Source of the DNA: Corbicula japonica
Taxonomy: Eukaryota; Mollusca; Bivalvia; Venerida; Cyrenidae
Direction of reading: 5' to 3'
NCBI GenBank assembly: GCA_038501625.1
Contig: JAZAYU010000171.1
Span: 372,001-436,000 of the forward strand
DNA length: 64,000 nt
Shown in pieces: positions 23,174 through 35,571 of the stretch. The notes below the pieces were generated by a model. It did no database searches. It worked only from the letters and a program-made list of their open reading frames with translations, and was not told the DNA's origin. The number at the start of each line of letters is the position of its first letter. The first letter of the stretch is position 1. The translations under genes were made by a program, and so were the position numbers.

Positions 23174-24514
23174 GGGGATTAGAGTCAAAACGGCCTCTGG
23201 TAAAAACGGCATCAGGTTAAAACGGCCTCATTTTGGTTAAAACGTATGGTATACCATTTGGGTAAAACGTTAGTGTTCAGGTGCACCTATATTTTGAATA
23301 TTGGTGCACCTACAATTTTTATAGGTGCACCTTTACCTTTTATAAGTGCACCTATATTTATAATATATTTATGGAAAACAAAATGAAATATGCATGGAAA
23401 TATAACAATTACTCTAAATCATTTACTAAATACACGAATCTCAAAGTAGTTTCCTAATTAATCTCAATTTATGCGGAATTACAAGATTATGTAAGTGATG
23501 TGAAAATATACGAAATATCAAGACTACTGATACCTACGATTTTTATATTTTTTCCCCTACCCCTTTCTTTAACAAACACAGCGATCTAGTTCAGAAAAAG
23601 ACTGCTTTTTTAGTTTTCTTAAAATTTTTAATTACTAAAAGGTAATATATACATATCAGGAATCGCCACACTCACAAAACACAGCCTTCCCACGCAGCGA
23701 AAAAGAAGAGAGGAAGAGAGAGCATGTTTGTTATAAGAATGTCAATTCAAATAGGACGCCACAAACAATTAACGAAAAAGAGAACACATACGTCTATTAT
23801 CACTAAATTATTTCATCCCATTATTTTTAATGTCGTTATCACTATCAAATGTAGTTTAGTGAAAATTACTGTTAAAAGTGGTGTTAATTTATAATAACTT
23901 CTGTAATATAATAATTATTAAATATTAACAGGATAAGATAAGGTTTTCCTTAAAAACACAAAACACGCAGTTTTACAAAGTTCTACAATTATAAGAAAAA
24001 TCAACTAATAATTATTATAGACACCTACACAAAATCATATGATAATCAAATATTGTCAATCAGCGGTGGTAGATTAAAGATGTTGAAATTAACAAACCTG
24101 AATACTGGATGTCTTTTTTCAATGAACAATATTCGTTAATTTTTCTATTGGCCATTGGTTGTTTTTGATGAAAATACAAAGGTATTAATTACTAAGTCGG
24201 ACCAATCACGGAATAAATAAACTTGTATAGAAAGAACAATCCACGAATTTAACGAATTGACAAGTACTTATCAAGAGTATTAAAGCATTATAAAAGATCC
24301 CTTTTTTTTGCTAATATAATATAATATTTAAAATATATTTCAAAATTGAGGCCGCTTTGACCAAGAAATGAGGCCGTTTTAACTAAAAGTGATGCCGTTT
24401 TAACAAAAAATAATGTGAGGCCGTTTTGACCGAATAGTGAGGTAGTTTTAAGCAAAATGAGGCCGTTTTGACTTGAGGCCGTTTTTACCTGAGGCCGTTT
24501 TAACCATCAATCCC
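23174..24514. mobile_element. 1.34 kb inverted-repeat element with arrays of GGCCGTTTT motifs
   Basis: The left end starts ggggattagagtcaaaacgg and the right end is an inverted version ending accatcaatccc. Four AAAACGGC(C/A)TC-type units lie at the left (23184-23265) and about eight GAGGCCGTTTT(G/A)ACC units in opposite orientation at the right (24349-24507). The flanking sequence is cataa on both sides (TSD could be taa or cataa). A block at 23655-23790 recurs outside the element at 24650-24765, so a second related copy adjoins it. No transposase seen. Confidence 0.75.
23278..23358. repeat. Four spaced palindromic (A/T)GGTGCACCTA motifs
   Basis: The self-complementary core GGTGCACC occurs at about 23280, 23310 and 23332, with an AGTGCACCT variant at about 23346. 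Spacing is roughly 15-30 bp, inside the GGCCGTTTT element. Confidence 0.8.
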
Positions 24515-25616
24515 ATAAAGAACAAATATGGGTCCCATACGTATACGGGAAATACGTGGGCCAGCCCATATGGGCTATATCTGGTAAAATTCATATGGGT
24601 CTCATTTGGGAAATTCATGGGCTAGCATATTATAAAAAGTGATACATTCATATTAGGAATGGCCACATCCAGCAGACACAGCCAAAAAGTAGAGAGGAGA
24701 AGATAGCATGGTTATTCAATATCAGTTTCAAAATAGATGCCACAAACAATTAACGAAAGTGAGAACCCGATGGGTGACCGCCTTGGAACGGTTTTGCCAC
24801 TGGGGTTTAAACCAGGTTCTAGGGTTCACCAACCCTACACTTGCCCCTACTGGTTCTCAAATCAACAAACAAATACAGTTGTCTTGGTGAAATAACTCCG
24901 GCCCACCGAGCTGTATCTGGTAAATTAAACAAACAATGTAATATCATTCCTTTTATCAGCAACTTTTTAATATTAGAAAAAGACCTTAATTTTTTTACAT
25001 GAATTTATTTACAAAGCAACATGGTGAGATGGTTTAGCCAAGTTCACTTATATAAAATATATATAATCATAGACTGCCCATATGGGATCCATATATATGC
25101 CCACAAGGGACCCATATAGAATGCTTGCTGGGATGTTTTTATTTAAATCAGAAGGGGCTGCATCAATGCCCTATCGTAATTGCACTTGCTTTTATCATGT
25201 TTAATACTGCTTAAATTCTTCTTTCTGCAAAACAGATGATATATAACGTTTTAAGCACTTGTGGCCCAAACCAATTTGCTATAAATATTGGCAATAAAAT
25301 ATTTTTAAACTAACAGAAGATATATCTATGTACAAACATTGCAGATACGGATTTTAAAATGTACGTAGGTTTGCATCTTTTTATCACTTACTGTCAAGAA
25401 AGTACCAGATGGACTGAGTAACTTGCTATTATGTTAGAATATTAACGAAGCCATTATTAATAAATAAGAATAAAACTATGGCAAGTTGTCTTTTCATAAC
25501 CGCTGTGTAGGAGTCTCCTGAAAAAATAAGGGATCGTTACGACTCGTTTCGCTCCCACACTCGGATTTCATCTGCTTCTATCATAAGGAAGGATTATTTT
25601 GGCAACAAGTATAAAC

Positions 25617-28600
25617 ATGGGTGGTTCTCAGAGCGTTTTTAGTGAACAGGAGCTAAATGACTACCAGGTTTGATGTTTTCATATATAGTCACACAGTTAT
25701 TCACACATGTTATGATGAATTATACGTGAAAAATGTCTAATAATCATATATTTTCCAAAACCAATATTGACCCACTTCCTCATTGTCATTGATCAGGCCA
25801 TTCTCAGATGATCAATATTACAAAGGAGTTTGGAGACTACCCTGTGTTTTTTCCTCCAACTTCACAATACAAGACGACCCCCGTATAATAATCATCAATA
25901 ACGATATGATCACAGACACCTGTTTAGAGGTCCTATTCTGGCCATTATGTCAGTAGAGCTAAGCTCTAGCACCAAGTGTGACAATTTCAGCTAATCAATG
26001 GGCGATCTGTATCACGAGATGCAACTCCAATCACCTAGAACAAAAAATATCCCCGTTTTCAAAAAAAAAAACATGCATGTATTTCTCGTTATCCAAAATA
26101 AGTAAAGATAACAAAGGTCTGTTGAATACAGAGAAGACGGCCGTAAATCAACCAATTAAGAACAGATTGAGATTATCTCTGCAGTTATGATGGTCCAAAT
26201 GAGATTAAAGTTGGTGTATTGTTCTTTGATATCTTGCTAACTGTGAAGAGTTGTGAGCGATGTAAAAAGTGGTAACTGACAATCTTGTCACTTTAATTAA
26301 CAAGTGATTAAAGAAGGTTTATTACAAATTATAACCAAAAATGAAAATGATATTACAGTAATTTAATGTAATTGAAGCGCTAACTGTACATCTTTAAATG
26401 CTGTCCATATTAATAAATGGCCGATCTATTGAACACTGACTTTTAAATATGTGTTGAATTGTGGCATAATGACAGGAACAGGGGGTTTGCAATCAAGGGC
26501 TGTGTATTTGGTGTGAGATATGTTACAACAAGAGACAATTGTAGACTGATGTCCATTAAAAATTAACCAACAACTGTTTTATATTAAGTGCAATACAAAA
26601 GTAAGTTGATAGTAGCTCTGTGAAAAATGAACTTTGAAAAAATGTGATGCATTGTCATATTTATAAAAAAAATAAAAGTAAGTTGCTTTAAGCAAAATAT
26701 ATATTAATATATTTGTAAGATCACCACATTGACCATGTGAACAAAATTTGCACGAATATGCCTGTCACGCATAGGATGCCAGGATGCCTTAAAAATTTTC
26801 TGGGGAAGGCCCTGTACATCATCCCAGTTGCACATCAATTTCAAAGACAAAAGCGTAACTCACTGAACAAATATTGATTGCCTCTGATCAATAAATAATT
26901 TATCTTTCAGATGACACTAGAAACTAAACATAAGTCTGTTTATTAGCGGAGAAAATCCAAATTTATTATCAAAATTCACTGATGTTTTCATTCTTGTCCT
27001 TGGAATCTGCTCTATTCCAAAAATAGTCAAATTAGGTTACTTCTTCAATTGCCAATAGTTTCAAAAAATGAGTAAATTAACCCTTTCCTCCATATATACG
27101 CATTTTTACACATGTGCGACCAGTGTAGATCCAGATCAGCCGGCAAATCCGTGCCGTCTGATCAGGATCTGCACTGGTAGTATTTTGGTCAAAAATAATG
27201 AATCATAAAGCGAACAATGCAGATCCTGATCAGATGGCATTGATGGGCTTGCTGATCTGGATCTGCACTGTTCGCCCACGCATTAAAGGTGTGTATATGG
27301 AGGAAAGGGTTAAAAAAAATGAAGAAATTATTTGACAATGCTCGGAATAAACTTTGAAAATAACATGCACAGTATCTATTGTTTTGATTGTCAACATTCT
27401 ATTTTCTTGACTATTATTCAAATCACACATCCTACGTACATGAAACATACAGTCGTTTTGCAGAAGTTTCTGCCAAATCTAAAGTTTGTTTAACCTGGCT
27501 CAAATGCGCAGTCAACTTGTTTTTTAAATATACCGGGCTAAATCGGAATAGAAGAGATTACGGGTGAAAACTGCCTTAAATTGTGATAGTAAATTTGTAT
27601 TTTCTCCACTAATAGATGGTTTTTTGTTAAGTTATTGGTGTCATGGGAAAAAATTACAAAGGATCTATCGACGGCAAACTTATGTTCGGTAAGTTACGAT
27701 TTTGTCTTCCAAATTGATCTGCAAATGTGATCATGTATTTTTCTGTGATCTGTTGACCTTGTTATCTTTAGATGATTAAGGATAGTGAGAAATATGGGTT
27801 TTTTTTGAAAACGGAGATATTTTGTGTTCTGGGTGGTTGTACATGTTGGTGTAGTTGCATCTCGTGAATCAGATCGCCCATTATTAGCTGAAATTGACCA
27901 AACTTGGCACTAGAGCTCTGTTAAACTGACATACTGGCAAGAATAGGAAAGTTCAACATCTAGCGCATTCTAAGGGAAAAGTTAAACACTACCCATGGTT
28001 GTCAATACATTTTGTCTCTTTGTGTCTACTTTTGTCTGTGATTCTGGTTAAATACTGATAAAATTATTATTTTTATCATTCAATTTCAGTATTTTCCATT
28101 CACAGATGAAAGTAGACACAGGGCGACAAATGTAATGACAACTGTGTGTAGTGTTCAGCTTTCCCCTTAGAATGCGCAAAATTTTGTCGAAAATGTAGAA
28201 CTAATAAAATACTTACTAGACTTCGAAGATTTGAATCGATGGTTTTTTTCTTGTCGTAATACCAAAAATAATGTCAAAAACAACGTGATTTGGTCATCTT
28301 GTGTTTGTAGCTGCGAATATTTAAAAATGTAATCCACTAAATTTAAATGTCACTCAGCTACAAAACGACTTCTATGCATATCCCTCGTCTCAGAATTATG
28401 TTGTATGGATTATTCTAGCGCGGAATAGAAGGGCGCCCAGCCCTGCCCCTTTTAAGCTTCGCCCTTTTGCCCGAAAGAAGCTGGCAAACCGTGCCCACCT
28501 TCCTTAATAATGCCCATCTATAATTGCAATCATAGTTGTCAATCACTTCTTTAATTATCGTAATGCGCCGATCTGACACACTTTCAACTGTCACTACTGC

Positions 28601-31600
28601 TTTTAATATTAACCATATTACTTACACCTTTCCACTAACTGACTGCATCCAGCGCACATGTAGCGTGAAAAAAACTGATTGGGAATAAACAATCTGATTG
28701 GGAATAAACAAGTGATTACACAAGCATAAGACTCATTGATGACAGCTTAGATCATAACTCGAAAATTCTATCACGGTAGAATGAATACCGAATAACGTTA
28801 ATCTAAATTTGCAACAAGGGTGGTAAACAACGCCCCTTAATAATTTATATGTCGGCATTTTTCTTTGATCAGTGTCCCATACAACCGACCAATAAAACAT
28901 ATACCTTACGCATTATTATTGAATCTTAAGTTATGTACGTGTATTTGAGGTAACATTAATGAAGACACTGAGGTATAATATGGGTAAACTTGTATACCTC
29001 CGTCAATGATACCAGGAATCTGGAACATTATCGTCTACATATTTCTGATAATACGACTTCTTCTTACGGGGTTTACAAATTGCAAAGCGTTAATACCGAC
29101 GACGGAGCTTTGAATAATAATTCTGCAATCATTTTCAAAAGTTGTGTATTACCATCAAACCAATCTTGAAACCCATGATATCTTCATGACAGCATAATGA
29201 TTAATAGAAAACATATACAAATCAATGATACGATACCTTTTCATTATCTTGACCATGAATCAGAGAAATTTCAAATTTTAAGGTACCTGATTTTGTAAGG
29301 CAGGCTTCAAATCAACCTGCCCACTCACATTTGCAAGTGAAACATTGCGTCTGGTGAGAAAAAAGTCGATCATACTATCCTGTCAAAGGGAGAAAGATTC
29401 TCCAGATCCAAATGCTGTTTTTCTTAATATTAAAACAATCAAACTGCAGACCTCATTTCAATGGTAATACCAGTCAAACGAAAAGCAAAAAACGTTCTCA
29501 TGGCTAAGTAAACAACTTTACCGAACGTGTATGTATAACAATGTCGAATGCTGTTGTTGTTGCAGAACGGTCAGAGAGGTGTTAATCAATTCATAATTTG
29601 TTGTAGCTGAGTGTATTAGAATTTGAATAAAATAAGTAAATAAAGTGCAGTTTATATTCATGATAGACACAACTTTCATGAAAGTCACGCTTTTTTTTCA
29701 TGGAGCCCCTGAGCCTGCATGCTTTTCTCATAAAGCTTGTGAACAGTTTCTTCGTGGGTGGTCAAAAATAAAAAAAAACATATAAGAAAAAACAATAGTT
29801 GCATTAATAAATCAGGCTATACTGATATAGACCTCAGGGCCTGTATGACTATATCAAATATTAATTGAGTGGCTCACTTTTTTACAACTTACCTTTGATT
29901 TTTCAGAATTGAAGTCAGTGTAGATTTTTTAGTTGGCTTGTTTTTAATGAATTGTTTCTGTTGCCTTTTCAGGAGTTGACCTTCTTTACAAAGAAAGAAA
30001 TTCTACAGTAAGTTAAGCATTTCTGACTTTTTCTCTCCTTCAGTTTAACCCTTTCCTGTACAGACACACCTTTATTGCTAGGGCGAACAGTTTAGATCCA
30101 GATCAGCCGGCACATCCGTGCCGTCTGATCTGGATCTACACTGGTTGCGCACATGCGTAAAATTGCGTAGCTGTACAGGAAAGGGTTAAATGGGGCATAA
30201 CTTTACTATTTCCTAGAAATAGGAATGGGAAAAGTGTTATAAATTATCTTCAGCAAATGCCAATTATGCCATTATGTTAAAGGTTATGATAACATGGTGA
30301 TGTATATACATTATGAAAAATCAATGTGGGATAAATTCAGTGTACTAAGGTTTTACTAGTATCATAAATAAATTCTTTAACTCATTTTATGACATGTTTA
30401 TTAAATGTATGTCCTACCAGTATGAAAATCAGCATGTAAAATATAAAAATTTGCTTTTTCGTTGTAGTGTGTTCAAGAGGTTTTCTCAGCTGAATGCAGA
30501 AGCAGTAGGCAAAGACAAAAATGCCAAGTTAAAAAGGGATGATATACTTGAACTGCCAGAGTTAAAGGTAAAGATGGCCTTCTATTGTCTTTGTATTAAG
30601 CACCTTGCTGGTGATTCAGTGGCCTGTCTGTGTCTGAACAAGAAATCTCCTTTTTGTAGAAGAAGTTGTGTCACCCATTGAAGAAAATGGGTCATGTTTT
30701 CTAAGAAAACACAATGCTAAGGATTGCATTGTCTGCCCGTCTATCAGTCCATTGGTCGCAAAACTAAACATCAGCTATAAATTTACATCAAACTTACAAA
30801 TTATGTTGCTTATGAAAACAAGATTGTGATGAAGCCATTATTATTATGTCAAAGTCTAATTTGAGAGATTGATGATCCTTTTAGGATTTTGTCACAATAA
30901 TTGGTTCTGACAGAGACAGGAGTGTTTAACTAAACACCCATCAAGTTAGAATTCTGTCTATTTAAAAGAAAGACTACCTGCTTAACTTGAACATACATTT
31001 TTTATGCCCCCACCATGAAATGGCGACGGGCATTAAGAGTTGCTCCTGTCCGTCCATCTGTTCGTCCGTCCGTCCGTCCGTCCGTCCATATGATATTCGC
31101 AACTCCTCCTACACTACTGGTGGGAATTTAATGAAACTTGACCAGAATGCTTGGCCTGATATGTTGTTGTGCATAAAGGCGTGGTTTTGCTCTTACATGT
31201 TCCATTCAGAAGTTATGGCCCTTTGATACTTCCATTTACATTAGTTTTAATGGAGTATATCTCGTGAACGCAACTCCTCCTACATTACTGATGGGAATTT
31301 AATGAAACTTGACCACAATGCTTGGCCTGATATGTTGTTGTGCATAAAGGTGGGGTTTAGCTCTTACATGTTCCATTCAGAAGTTATGGCCCTTTGATAA
31401 TTCCATTTACATTAGTTTTAATAGGAATATATCTTGTGAAAGAAACTCCTCCTACACCTCTGCTGGGAATTTGATGAAACTTTACCACAATGCTTGGCCT
31501 GATATGTTGTTGTGCATAAAGGTGGGGTTTTGCTCTTACATGTTCCGTTCAGAAGTTATGGCCCTTTGATACTTCCATTTACATTAGTTTTAATAGGAAT

Positions 31601-34600
31601 ATATCTTGTTTCTTATATTTTGTGTTAAGCAAAATATGCATTTTGCCCATAACTTTAAAACTACTTGAGATACTGCCTTGAAACTTGAAATATATTTTCA
31701 CCATCAAAATCTACATCATAACCAACAAGACCCATAACCCTGCTTCCAATATTTTTCAAATTATGCCCCTTTTTCACTTACATTTTGTGTTATGAAAAAT
31801 ATACACTTTGCCCTTAACTTTGTTTGGAATGGAGGGATTTCAAAATAACTTGGCACAAATGTTCACCATAACAAGGCGGTGTGTCGTGACAATACCCATG
31901 CCTGTAGGTCCAAGGTCAAGGTCACTGTTACTAAAAATAGAATTTTCTTGCAAAATCTTGTCCGCTCTGTAACTTTGTTATTTCTTATTGGATTTTTAAA
32001 TAACTTAGTATAAATGTTCACCATATCAAGACCGTATGTCACGTTCATGCCCAAGCCTTTAGGTCGAAGGTCAAGGTCACTGTTACTAAAAATAGAATTC
32101 TCTTGTCCGGGCTGTTACTTTGTTATGAATGGAGGGATTTCAAAATAACTGCACAAATGTTCACTATGACAAGGCAGTGTGTCTGCACAATACCCAAGCC
32201 TGAAGGCCCAAGGTCAAGGTCACTGTTACTAAAAATAGAATTTTCTTGTCCGGGCTGTAACTTCATTATAAATGGAGGGATTTCAAAATAACTTGACACA
32301 AATGTTCACCATGACAGGGCGGTGTATCGCGTACCATGCCCATGCCTGTAGGTCAAGGTCACTGTTACTAAAAATAGAATTCTCTTGTCCGGGCTGTAAC
32401 TTTGTTAGGAATAGATTGATTTCAAAATAACTTGACACAAATGTTCATGATGACAAGATGGTGTGTCCCGTACCATGCCCATGCCTGTAGATCCAAGGTC
32501 AAGGTCACTGTTACTAAAATAGAATTTTCTTGTGAGGGTTGTAACTACGTTAGGAATAGAGTAATTTCAAAATAACTTGGCAGGAATGTTCACCATGACA
32601 AGGTGGTGAGTCGTGTACCATGTCCATGCCTGTAGGTCCAAGGTCAAGGTCACTGTTACTAAAAATAGAATTTTCTTGTCCGGGCTATAACTTTGTTTTG
32701 AATGGAGGGTTTTCAAAATTACTTGGCACAAATGTTCACCATGACAAGGCGGTGTGTTGCGTACATTACCCATGCCTGTAAGTCCAAGGTCAAGGTCACA
32801 GTTACTAAAACTTGAATTTACTTGTTCGGGCTATAACTTCTTTAAGAATGAAGGGATTTCAAAATATCTTGGCACAAATGTTCACTATGACATTGCATTG
32901 CATTACCACCAACTTCTTCACAGACATTTCCGTAATGAGAAGACAACAGTGCCACAAATACAAATAATTTACTTGATCATCAAGTTTATGCATATTCTTA
33001 TAATTACTCGAACATCACTGTCTTTGAAATGCTATTATTCCCATCATTGCACTTTAGTATCTGAAAACGATGCATAGCGGGGGCATCTGTGTCCTATGGA
33101 CACATTTCTAGTTTTAGATTTGCTTTCTAGATGAAGCTCACATCTCAAAGTTCCTGGTAGGTCATACAACTGTCCAGCACATTCTCTACTTTTGACATTA
33201 AAAGTAAATTATGTTATTCTTGCATGAGGAAAAAAATTCCTGTGGAGAAACACATCTGCAATAGCACACAGTTCATACTTTTCCAATGTGAGCAGTGTAA
33301 AAGAAAAAGCAAGAAGGAAAAAAACAAATCCAACAATTATAATATACATGTATTTACAAAAATAATTACAATAGTTTTAAAATAGGCAGAAACTCGGTTA
33401 AATCTTGTACAAAAATTATGTAAATTAATGTTTTATGGGGTGAAAATACCAGATCATTTTTGTAACATGCTTTTAAGAGAAATGTTTTTGTTGTTCAGGT
33501 AAATCCCTTCAAGGATAGGATATGTCAGGTATTCTCATCGAGTCAGGATGGTGACATGACGTTCGAAGATTTTCTGGATATGATGTCTGTCTTCAGTGAC
33601 AATGCCCCAAAAAGTGTCAAAGTGGAATACGCTTTCAGAATATATGGTAGATGGCGTTTTATTGGCTTTATATCAGCAAATCAGAACATTTATATTATTT
33701 TTCACAGACAATACAACGTGGTTCACTTATTAACGTGGTCAAGATGATGAAGTTCTAATACCACGTAATATAGAATTTTAAGTATATATAAAACAAATTT
33801 TGTCTTATGATATGCTTTTTTAACAAATAACCTCTTTATCCATTGTTTGATGTAATTGCAAGGTTATCGGTTGCAGTTATTTGTCTAGCAGAAAACTGGG
33901 ATGACTTTATTGATGCTTGAAATGCCACCATGGTAAAAATTTCTTTCAATTTTTTCATTGAATTTCAAAATTTTAGATCCATGATTGTTGCATAAGTGGC
34001 TGCTGTTTTCAGATTTTGACCAGGACGATATGATCTCAAGTCGAGATTTGAAGGAGGTGGTTGACAGATTGACAGGAGATCAGAAACTCAGCGATGAAGA
34101 CATGCAACAACTCATTGACAATGTAAGACACTTTAAAGGTCTCACAAATAGAAGAAAAAATGTACTTCACATATTAAATGTTATCCCATTGAAGGCTTAT
34201 GTTGTTGCCAAAGTGAAAATGGAAAAACAAATTAGTAACATAGAGAAATAAGAATAATGGGTACAGCTATAGACAGTCTTGCCACAGTCAAGAATATGAA
34301 GGAACATAATTTATATAATTCACTTCTGAATGAAAATTTCACCATTTACCCCCATATGAAGTTCTGTAAGAGACTAGCATGATATTTATTAAAGTGTTCC
34401 ATGTGTGCTTTACTGGACTTTGTTGACTTAATATAAGAACTGTCTGACTGAGAAAACTGTAGTCATCATTGAAGCGTGATTTAGTCAGGATCCAGTTTCT
34501 TGAGAGATAATAAACAAAAAACAGTACTAACTGCATGTTGGAGTATAATTGAGGCCAGTACTTTGAAATCAGTCAGCAGCGGAATGTAAACATTGCCACA

Positions 34601-35410
34601 CCTTTGCCTATATTCATTTAACTACTAGTATAACTGGAGAACAGTCTCAATTCTCAAGACTTGTCTCCATTTCAGCCAAACCCTTGTATGAAAGAATCAC
34701 TTATAGTTAGAAGAATAACAATTGGTGAACCTTATTCTTCTGACTGTTTACCAGTTTAGACATGTTGTGTTTGATTCTCGTGTTGTAGATCTTTGAAGAA
34801 GCAGATCTGGATGACGACGACTCGCTGTCCTTTGCCGAGTTTGAACATGTTATCTCCAAGGCTCCAGACTTTGTCAAGTAAATAGTACTTTTATTTGTAT
34901 ATTAAATTCGCTGGGTTCAAAATCATTTAATGGACAAAAGACCATGCGTTGTAGCCTTTAATCATTATCAGATTATGTGTTTAAATTGAGAGATGTCTCA
35001 AAATTGACCAATATGTAAGAACTTTTAATGATTATATTCTTTTAAAACTATTAGAAATGAAGAGGTGTTGGAACAACCTGTTGATGACAAAGTGAATGAC
35101 AGCAAACTTTTTCACTGCAACTTGCTGCAAAACGTTGAATCACTGTGCACATTAGCTATGGTGCAGAATACTACAAAATTAAGCCTTTTACATTTTGACA
35201 CTGTTAAGTGCTTAGAAGTTTGCGCCCAATATCAACCTAGATCAGCATGTGCATCTCCAGTATAGATAATACAATTCTGTAAAGCACATCTAGGAACAAT
35301 AAAATTAAATGAACTGGAAGGTGAGTTCACTACATTAATTAAGCTTGAAAAGGATATGCTAAAAATTTTGAACTTTTGCATTTTGCAGCTCATTCAGGAT
35401 CCGACTATAG
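25617..35410 (+). CDS. CIB1: CIB1-like calcium and integrin-binding EF-hand protein (complete, seven exons)
   Basis: Exons 25617-25667, 29973-30007, 30468-30567, 33499-33646, 34013-34122, 34789-34877 and 35389-35410 join in frame to 184 codons plus TAG. The start MGGSQS fits an N-myristoylation signal (Gly2, Ser6), typical of the family. Order: N-terminal helix with [14 protein letters not shown]; degenerate EF-hand region ending [16 protein letters not shown]; second EF region with [17 protein letters not shown]3 loop [12 protein letters not shown] (about residues 116-127); EF4 loop [12 protein letters not shown] (about 161-172); and tail APDFVNSFRIRL. Recalled human CIB1 shares LTF-T, SVFSD, LTG, QLIDN and the PDF tail, so I prefer CIB1 over CIB2. 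The family binds Ca2+/Mg2+ and integrin alpha tails or kinases at membranes. Oddity: both EF loops have Asp at position 6 where Gly is usual. Intron 1 is 4.3 kb and intron 3 is 2.9 kb; both are filled with repeats. Confidence 0.93.
25946..27934. mobile_element. Long-TIR element in CIB1 intron 1, about 2 kb
   Basis: The left arm (25946-26125, resuming near 26795-26990) and the right arm (27560-27934) are reverse complements. Shared blocks are 'agctctagcaccaag', 'cgagatgcaact', 'atctccgttttcaaaa', 'gacaaaatcgtaacttacc' and 'gtggagaaaat'. The left arm is interrupted by about 670 bp of unrelated sequence. A family A copy sits in the loop. No transposase recognised. Confidence 0.7.
27077..27313. 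repeat. Family A MITE, type copy
   Basis: 237 bp running from ttaaccctttcctccatata to tatggaggaaagggttaa, which are inverted repeats of each other. Inside are two stem-loops: gatccagatcagccggcaaa / gccgtctgatcaggatctgc, and gatcctgatcagatggca / tgctgatctggatctgcact, separated by a 'ttttggtcaaaaataatgaa' linker. TTAA occurs at both ends. No ORF. The window contains about 30 copies in introns and between genes and none in a coding exon. I do not recognise a named family; the structure is that of a non-autonomous DNA element. Confidence 0.9.
27963..28172. repeat. Fold-back element, about 210 bp, CIB1 intron 1
   Basis: Arms of about 90 nt: 'gcgcattctaagggaaaagt' at the left and 'ctttccccttagaatgcgc' at the right, with 'tttgtgtctacttttgtctg' against 'gatgaaagtagacaca' further in. 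It differs from families A and B. Confidence 0.8.
28183..29972 (+). other. Rest of CIB1 intron 1, no feature seen
   Basis: AT-rich unique-looking sequence. I recognised no exon and no repeat with clear ends. Confidence 0.5.
30045..30189. repeat. Family A copy, 145 bp short form
   Basis: The first and last blocks are joined directly, so the copy is one clean palindrome (ttaaccctttcctgtacaga ... gctgtacaggaaagggttaa). It starts 38 bp after CIB1 exon 2. Confidence 0.9.
30668..30950. repeat. Relic of the gtgtcgccc repeat family
   Basis: 'gttgtgtcacccattgaaga' at the left and 'gtttaactaaacacccatca' at the right, with decayed interior; CIB1 intron 3. Confidence 0.5.
31001..33110 (+). repeat. Composite tandem-repeat element in CIB1 intron 3
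   Basis: Starts tttatgcccccaccatgaaa and ends near gcgggggcatctgtgtccta, so the tips are partly inverted. A (CCGT)n tract lies at 31050-31088. Three 171 bp units begin at 31101, 31272 and 31443 (aactcctcctacac...). About seven units of roughly 145 bp then run from about 31820 to 32900 (gaatggagggatttcaaaat ... gaattttcttgtccgggctg). No protein-coding potential is evident. Elements with these tips are common in bivalve genomes, to my recollection. Confidence 0.85.
31912..32797 (+). promoter_or_regulatory. Array of seven AAGGTCAAGGTCA motifs
   Basis: The motif occurs near 31912, 32066, 32210, 32350, 32496, 32640 and 32786, once per 145 bp unit. Each contains TCAAGGTCA, the consensus for monomer-binding nuclear receptors (FTZ-F1/NR5A, ERR), and two adjacent AGGTCA half-sites. 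Function is inferred from motif match only; it may be a passive property of the repeat. Confidence 0.45.
34637..34681. repeat. Family B fragment
   Basis: 'gagaacagtctcaattctca' and 'catttcagccaa' only; CIB1 intron 5. Confidence 0.5.
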
Positions 35411-35571
35411 ACAGCTGACTGTTAAACACGGCATTGCGAAGACCAAAGAAATCTGAAATGTTCACATTCCAAAGTTCATCTTAAATAACAGTATATTTAT
35501 CCAATTTATGCAATATACTTATCTGTGATGTTTGTGAGGGAACTCTGCAAGATGATTATGAAGACCTTTGC

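Larger units (their letters stand above)
22889..25616. promoter_or_regulatory. Head-to-head interval between VPS28 and CIB1
   Basis: The 2.7 kb between the two start codons must hold both promoters. I see no clear TATA or initiator on either side. Half of it is taken up by the 23174-24514 element, followed by a worn repeat around 24515-25140 with 'cccatatggg' motifs. The last 450 bp before CIB1 has no recognisable repeat and is the likeliest CIB1 promoter/5' UTR. Confidence 0.4.

Noticed and set aside
30394..30681. 95-codon ORF as a gene
   Set aside because: It is CIB1 exon 3 (30468-30567) read through into both introns.
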